Source: WJMD01 sp964596015
Lineage (GTDB): Bacteria > Joyebacterota > Joyebacteria > Joyebacterales > Joyebacteraceae
Direction: 5' to 3'
Assembly: GCA_964596015.1 (NCBI GenBank)
Contig: CAZQSB010000077.1
Location: 1 to 7,977, forward strand
Length of the DNA stretch: 7,977 nt
A program made the position numbers and the translations under genes. A model generated the notes under the pieces. The model was not told the origin of the DNA. It made no database searches and was given only the letters and a program-made list of their open reading frames with translations. This document shows, piece after piece, positions 5,254 to 7,977 of this stretch. How positions within the stretch are numbered: position 1 is the first letter of the stretch; every line of letters starts with the position of its first letter.

Positions 5254-6140
5254 TGAGCACTAAGAACCTGTTCAGCCATAAGCCCGAGAGTCCGGGCGGC
5301 GACATCCATGAGGTGCAGCAGGGCCGCTTAGCCCTGCGCTGGGGCAAGGTCGTGGAGCTTTCACCCGAACATTTGCAAGTTAGGGTGGAGGCTGACGAGT
5401 TAGACGAGATCCCCACCTTCTGGCTTTCGGTACTGTTCCCGAAAACTTGGGAGGACAAGTATTACTGGATGCCGGAACTAGACGAGCATGTTTGGTTTCT
5501 TTGGGACGAGCAGGCAGAAGAGTGCGTCATCTTGGGGGCCTTCTACTGCGATGAGGTGCCAATATCCCCCCTTCACCCTCCGACCCCCCATAAAACCGAG
5601 ATCCATTGGGGCGATGAGTCTTTCGTCTACTACGACCGGGAGGAACATCGGTTAGAGGTTGACGTAAAGGGCGAAATCTCCGAGCGGGCAACTGACGGAA
5701 ACTTTGACATGGAAGCTTCAGAGGATATGAACCTCTGGGCGACTAATATCACCCTGGAGGCCTGCGAAGTGATCACCCTCAGAGCACCGTTGATTGTGCT
5801 TGAGGGCTCAGTGCAAATGAGCGGCGGCGGTGGCGGGTTCCTCTCGTTTGCTGCCGGTGCTGCAACGCTGGCGCTAGGGCCTGGTGGTCTGGCCCTGGGC
5901 GGGGCGTCAATTCTGGGGAATGGTGTCCCCCTGGCTGGCCTGGGTGGAGCTGTACCAGTGCCGGGCGGAATATCCTCCATTGTCAGCACCGGCCTGGGAA
6001 TGTTCGGCGGTGGTGTCGGTGATGTTGCGGTTCCTCAGTGCCCGGAGCCAGAACCTGCCGAGGACGTAGAGGTAGAGCTTGAGGGCGACCTCCGCCGTCT
6101 GCAAGGGTACACCCCGCCAGGCTTTGGAGGTGGCGCATGA
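5253..6140 (+). CDS. V: Baseplate assembly/spike protein V
   Basis: 295 residues from the ATG at 5253; a TTG one codon earlier is possible. The first ~110 residues are the OB-fold of gpV: G-R-L-A-L-R-W-G-K-V-V-E, L-Q-V-R-V, W-L-S-V-L-F-P, Y-W-M-P-E-L-D-E-H-V-W-F-L and V-I-L-G-A-F-Y. Residues 110-190 have the alternating pattern of the triple-stranded beta-helix (E-I-H-W-G-D, Y-Y-D-R-E-E-H-R-L-E-V-D-V). After that the protein departs from the P2 model. Residues ~190-250 are Gly/Ala/Leu-rich and hydrophobic, 260-280 are acidic (P-E-P-E-P-A-E-D-V-E-V-E-L), and no H-x-H metal-binding tip motif is visible. GpV normally pierces the cell envelope. The gene overlaps D (TGATG) and W (ATGA). Confidence 0.87.
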   Translation: MSTKNLFSHKPESPGGDIHEVQQGRLALRWGKVVELSPEHLQVRVEADELDEIPTFWLSVLFPKTWEDKYYWMPELDEHVWFLWDEQAEECVILGAFYCDEVPISPLHPPTPHKTEIHWGDESFVYYDREEHRLEVDVKGEISERATDGNFDMEASEDMNLWATNITLEACEVITLRAPLIVLEGSVQMSGGGGGFLSFAAGAATLALGPGGLALGGASILGNGVPLAGLGGAVPVPGGISSIVSTGLGMFGGGVGDVAVPQCPEPEPAEDVEVELEGDLRRLQGYTPPGFGGGA

Positions 6141-6622
6141 CACGCCCTTTTGACTACTCCCAGTATTCGCCCTCAATCACACCCCCACAGCCGGGGGTTC
6201 CTCGCCTGGATGCCCAACCCGATCCGGCTTCCCTCTGGCGACAACCGAAGCTCGGGGACTATCGCATCGCTCCTGATGACGGGGTAGGCGAAATCGTCTC
6301 AGACATCGACGACGTTCATCAGTGCATACGGGTGATCCTCTCCACCCCAAAGGGGACCGATCCCTACCGGCCAGACTTCGCAATTGACTATCTCGACTAT
6401 CTGGACTGGCCCATCAACAAAGCCACACCCCATATCGTGCGAGAGTCCATGAAAGCCGTTCTCACCTGGGAACCCCGTGTCGAAGTCACTAAAATCGGGG
6501 TTCGACTTGAAGCCGAATACGCCCGGTCATGGATACAAATCCACTGGCAGCTGAAAGATCCTCCTCGCCGTGCCCTGCAGCAAATTACCGAAGTTCTATA
6601 TGGATCAGGCTACCTGTATTGA
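6137..6622 (+). CDS. W: Baseplate wedge protein W (gp25-like)
   Basis: 161 residues. The diagnostic gp25/gpW part is V-I-L-S-T-P-K-G-T-D-P-Y-R-P-D-F (66-81) and D-W-P-I-N-K-A-T-P-H-I-V-R-E (90-103), then W-E-P-R-V-E-V and a C-terminal strand-helix. The protein forms part of the baseplate wedge that triggers sheath contraction; it has the fold region called lysozyme-like but is structural. A Pro-rich N-terminal extension of about 45 residues goes beyond the core. It is the last gene of the tail block: J (wedge), I and tail-fibre genes would normally follow at once, but the next 390 bp hold none. Confidence 0.9.
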   Translation: MTRPFDYSQYSPSITPPQPGVPRLDAQPDPASLWRQPKLGDYRIAPDDGVGEIVSDIDDVHQCIRVILSTPKGTDPYRPDFAIDYLDYLDWPINKATPHIVRESMKAVLTWEPRVEVTKIGVRLEAEYARSWIQIHWQLKDPPRRALQQITEVLYGSGYLY

Positions 6623-6774
6623 TACATCCATCATTGGGTGCTACCGGCACGCGATCGAGTCCATCATGATCCAATGGGCTCCGTTTTCCACGTCCACCTC
6701 GATAAAGGACATGGAAGTCAATCATTGTGGTTTTGACATCTTTGTAACCGATTAAAAATTCACCCTAGCGGCAG
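6623..6774. other. Non-coding or degraded stretch after W
   Basis: I find no convincing gene here. One plus-strand frame that starts inside W (ATG at 6600) stays open to the TAA at 6753-6755 and gives a fairly protein-like tail (…F-S-T-S-T-S-I-K-D-M-E-V-N-H-C-G-F-D-I-F-V-T-D). It has no clear ribosome binding site, and I recognise no family; it could be a gene remnant. A weak TCACCC/GGGTGA hairpin (6760-6765 and 6780-6785) follows at the right edge and could terminate the tail transcript, but it lacks a T-tract. Confidence 0.4.
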
Positions 6775-7010
6775 TTCAGGGGTGAGCAAATCGGCATAAA
6801 TCCCGAAAATAGGGTATTAGGCGACAGATCTAGTAGATAATGCCTAGAAATCGGGGTGCCAGACGACAGATCCGTCGTCTAGTACTGATAATTTTGTGGA
6901 TTAGACGACGACTTTGTCGTCTAATCCCCTGAAAGCAGCAGTTAAACATCAAATATATCGGCTAATGTCCTACTTATCGGAGTTAGACGTCGGATTTGTC
7001 GGTGAATACA
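6775..7010 (-). mobile_element. Candidate transposon (or transposable-phage) end with phased binding-site repeats
   Basis: A 28-bp motif, TTAGACGACAGATYTRTCG followed by TAAT at positions 22-25, recurs at 6817, 6859, 6901, 6942 (weaker) and 6983. A very weak sixth copy, right half only, is at 6775. Spacings are 42, 42, 42, 41 and 41 bp, about four helical turns. The last copy ends at 7010 in …GGTGAATACA, so read from the right the element begins 5'-TGTATTCACCGACAAATCC. TGT termini followed by several subterminal transposase-binding sites are typical of Tn7-like elements (TnsB), including cyanobacterial CRISPR-associated ones, and of Mu. The motif core GAC-N6-GTC resembles the former. The element would extend leftwards over the tail genes. 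No transposase is in the window and the other end is not visible, so the family is inferred. Confidence 0.6.
6898..6927. repeat. Perfect 12-bp inverted repeat inside the array
   Basis: GGATTAGACGAC (6898-6909) and its exact reverse complement (6916-6927) flank a 6-nt loop. The copy at 6859 has a shorter version (AGACGAC 6861-6867 / GTCGTCT 6874-6880). The repeat unit is thus itself a near-palindrome, as expected for a protein dimer site or two facing half-sites. No T-tract follows to suggest a terminator. Confidence 0.8.
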
Positions 7011-7057
7011 TAGTTATGCCGCATCCGAACGAGAGGAGATTATCCCTGAAGAAATGA
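6965..7057 (+). pseudogene. Short frame overlapping the chromate transporter start; possible tail of a disrupted gene
   Basis: An open frame of 30 codons runs from the ATG at 6965 through the putative element boundary to the TGA at 7055-7057, which overlaps the next start as ATGA. Only the part after 7010 (I-V-M-P-H-P-N-E-R-R-L-S-L-K-K) would be host sequence. The ATGA overlap is typical of co-translated operon genes, so this may be the last codons of an upstream gene cut by the insertion. An internal ATG at 7016 would leave a 13-codon leader. It is equally possible that it is not translated. Confidence 0.35.
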
Positions 7058-7611
7058 GCATGGATGCAATCAGTAGACCTGGTCTCCCCGCTATAGGAGT
7101 TGCTTTTCTCAGCATTGGCACTGTTGCGTTCGGTGGACTCGGCGCAGCCCTCTCGATTATCCAACGGGAAGCCGTAGAAAAGCGAGGCTGGTTTACATCT
7201 GGTGACCTCACTGACGCCCTCGCCTTCACCAAACCACTCCCTGGCTCCACTATCGTTCAGGTCGTTGCTTTTCTGGGGTGGCGTCTAGGTCGGTGGCCGG
7301 GCGCACTGGTAGCAGCGTCCGCGTTCCTGACCCCCTCTATTGTGCTTATGGTAGCTGCCGCGATAGTAGTGGCGTCCCTGCCAGATGCAGACTGGGTATC
7401 TGGATCGTTGGTTGGTATACAGGTGGCTGTAGTAGGGCTTTTGGCGGGTGCCATCTGGAAGCTTGTCCGGAGCGAAGCCAAAAGCCGGTCACTCCTCATT
7501 GCTCTGTCAATGTCCTTCGCATTTGGGTTTATCGTAAACGCGGCGCTAGTCGTAATTGTCATTGGTGCTGTAGGCGTGATGTGGTTGAGCCGAGATAAGT
7601 CCGATGCTTGA
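7054..7611 (+). CDS. chrA: Chromate transporter, N-terminal-type half
   Basis: 185 residues, the size of a single CHR domain. Family marks are F-G-G (26-28), Q-R-E-A-V-E-K-R-G-W (37-46), then P-L-P-G-S (61-65) and a G-W-R-L-G-R-W-P-G-A turn, followed by hydrophobic membrane segments to the end. In two-gene systems the halves work together as an inner-membrane chromate exporter; chromate specificity of this pair is assumed from family, not shown. The ATG at 7054 has no well-placed ribosome binding site (AGGAG at 7034-7038 is 15 nt away), so it may rely on coupling to the short upstream frame. Its stop overlaps the next gene by 8 nt. No HIP1 site lies in this gene. Confidence 0.9.
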   Translation: MSMDAISRPGLPAIGVAFLSIGTVAFGGLGAALSIIQREAVEKRGWFTSGDLTDALAFTKPLPGSTIVQVVAFLGWRLGRWPGALVAASAFLTPSIVLMVAAAIVVASLPDADWVSGSLVGIQVAVVGLLAGAIWKLVRSEAKSRSLLIALSMSFAFGFIVNAALVVIVIGAVGVMWLSRDKSDA

Positions 7612-7977
7612 ACTCGTGCTCCGCTTCCTCCTCGTCGGGGCTGTCGCGTTCGGGGGCGGTCAGGCCGCGCTCCCCCTCGTTGAGCGGATCACCGTTGCGG
7701 AGACGGGATGGCTGACGCCGACAGAGTTCTCCGTTGGGATTGGGCTGGCCTACGTCACGCCTGGCCCCGTGTTGATCCTCGCCGCTTACGTTGGCTATCA
7801 CGTCAAGGGCATACTTGGTGCGGTGGCTGCAACAGCCGCCGTGTTCGCTGTGCCAGTGGCACTGTCCGCCGCCGCTGCGCAGGTGGTAGCCAGGCTAAAC
7901 GCCTCAGAACGGTTCCGCCTGTTCGGTCGCTTCGCCAGCGTAGCAGCCATTGGATTGCTAGGGATCACACTCCTCTC
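7604..7977 (+). CDS. chrA: Chromate transporter, C-terminal-type half (3' end outside window)
   Basis: The first 124 residues are present. The frame starts at the ATG at 7604 inside the last codons of the preceding gene. It shows the second-half CHR pattern: V-A-F-G-G-G-Q-A-A-L-P-L-V-E (14-27), G-W-L-T-P-T-E-F (35-42), L-A-Y-V-T-P-G-P-V (48-56), then Y-V-G-Y-H-V-K-G-I-L-G-A and Ala/Val-rich membrane segments. The 8-bp overlap implies co-translation with the first half, giving the usual heteromeric short-chain pair. The codons look richer in C and G than in the tail genes. The frame is intact up to the window edge. Confidence 0.9.
   Translation, partial: MLELVLRFLLVGAVAFGGGQAALPLVERITVAETGWLTPTEFSVGIGLAYVTPGPVLILAAYVGYHVKGILGAVAATAAVFAVPVALSAAAAQVVARLNASERFRLFGRFASVAAIGLLGITLL

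Noticed and set aside
5630..5989. 119-codon minus-strand frame opposite V
   Set aside because: It is Pro/Ala/Arg-rich because it mirrors the Gly/Ala/Leu-rich segment of V; V has clear OB-fold and beta-helix signatures.
3399..6622. Type VI secretion or extracellular contractile injection cluster
   Set aside because: GpU, gpX and separate gpD and gpV together with a tape measure are phage/tailocin features; no ATPase, VgrG fusion or T6SS membrane-complex gene is present in the window.
6775..7010. CRISPR array
   Set aside because: The repeats are degenerate and the intervals between 28-bp units are only about 14 bp, unlike the near-identical repeats and 30-40 bp spacers of CRISPR arrays.
6775..7010. 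Iteron-type replication origin
   Set aside because: Not excluded outright, but no replication initiator gene or A+T-rich melting region is adjacent, and the 42-bp spacing plus TGT boundary fits a transposon end better.
7257..7598. Additional frames on both strands over the first chromate transporter gene
   Set aside because: They are low-complexity or Cys/Arg/Ser-rich shadows; the CHR-family frame explains the region.
1..7977. tRNA or tmRNA gene as an attachment site
   Set aside because: No cloverleaf-like sequence with TTCGA-type arms and matching acceptor stem was seen on either strand by eye.

Overview
The window looks like a cyanobacterial chromosome segment. It carries part of a P2-type contractile phage tail cluster, followed by a candidate transposon or transposable-phage end and then host-type chromate transport genes. 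The cyanobacterial call rests mainly on four copies of the HIP1 palindrome GCGATCGC (at 800, 1403, 1896 and 4177); about 0.1 would be expected by chance in 8 kb. No rRNA or tRNA gene was seen, and the species cannot be named.

Layout. (1) 2-1711, +: C-terminal part of a tape measure protein, open at the left edge, made largely of degenerate Pro-rich repeats of about 19 residues and ending in a typical tape-measure C-terminus. It is closed by a perfect 18-bp terminator hairpin (1716-1758). (2) 1772-2886: a divergent regulatory pair, an AntA/AntB-type antirepressor (-) and a small Cro/CI-type helix-turn-helix protein (+), with an operator-like region and a strong 5'-leader hairpin between them. 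The pair lies between two copies of the same 64-bp sequence (1685-1748 and 2885-2948), made of the tape-measure 3' end plus the terminator arm. The cassette therefore looks inserted or recombined into a tail operon. (3) 2987-3343, -: an unrecognised 118-residue protein with a CxxC motif. (4) 3399-6622, +: tightly overlapping tail and baseplate genes U, X, D, V and W. The usual next genes (J, I, fibre) are absent. (5) 6623-7010: no convincing gene. Its right part holds five, possibly six, copies of a 28-bp motif spaced 41-42 bp apart, and the last ends in ACA (TGT read outward). This is the architecture of Tn7-like/Mu-like transposase-binding ends. (6) 7054-7977, +: two overlapping half-size chromate transporter genes, the second cut by the window edge. 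A short open frame of 13-31 codons overlaps the first start and may be the tail of a disrupted upstream gene.

How it fits together. U caps the tail tube. X, D and V build the baseplate hub and spike, and W belongs to the wedge. The tape measure sets tail length. The HTH/antirepressor pair resembles a lysogeny-type switch placed inside the tail operon, and it forces U-W to have a separate promoter. The tail cluster lies on the inner side of the putative element end. Three models remain open: a transposable (Mu-like) prophage with a P2-type tail, a defective tail or tailocin carried as cargo by a Tn7-like element, or an old tail remnant beside a solo transposon end. Sequence beyond both edges is needed to choose.
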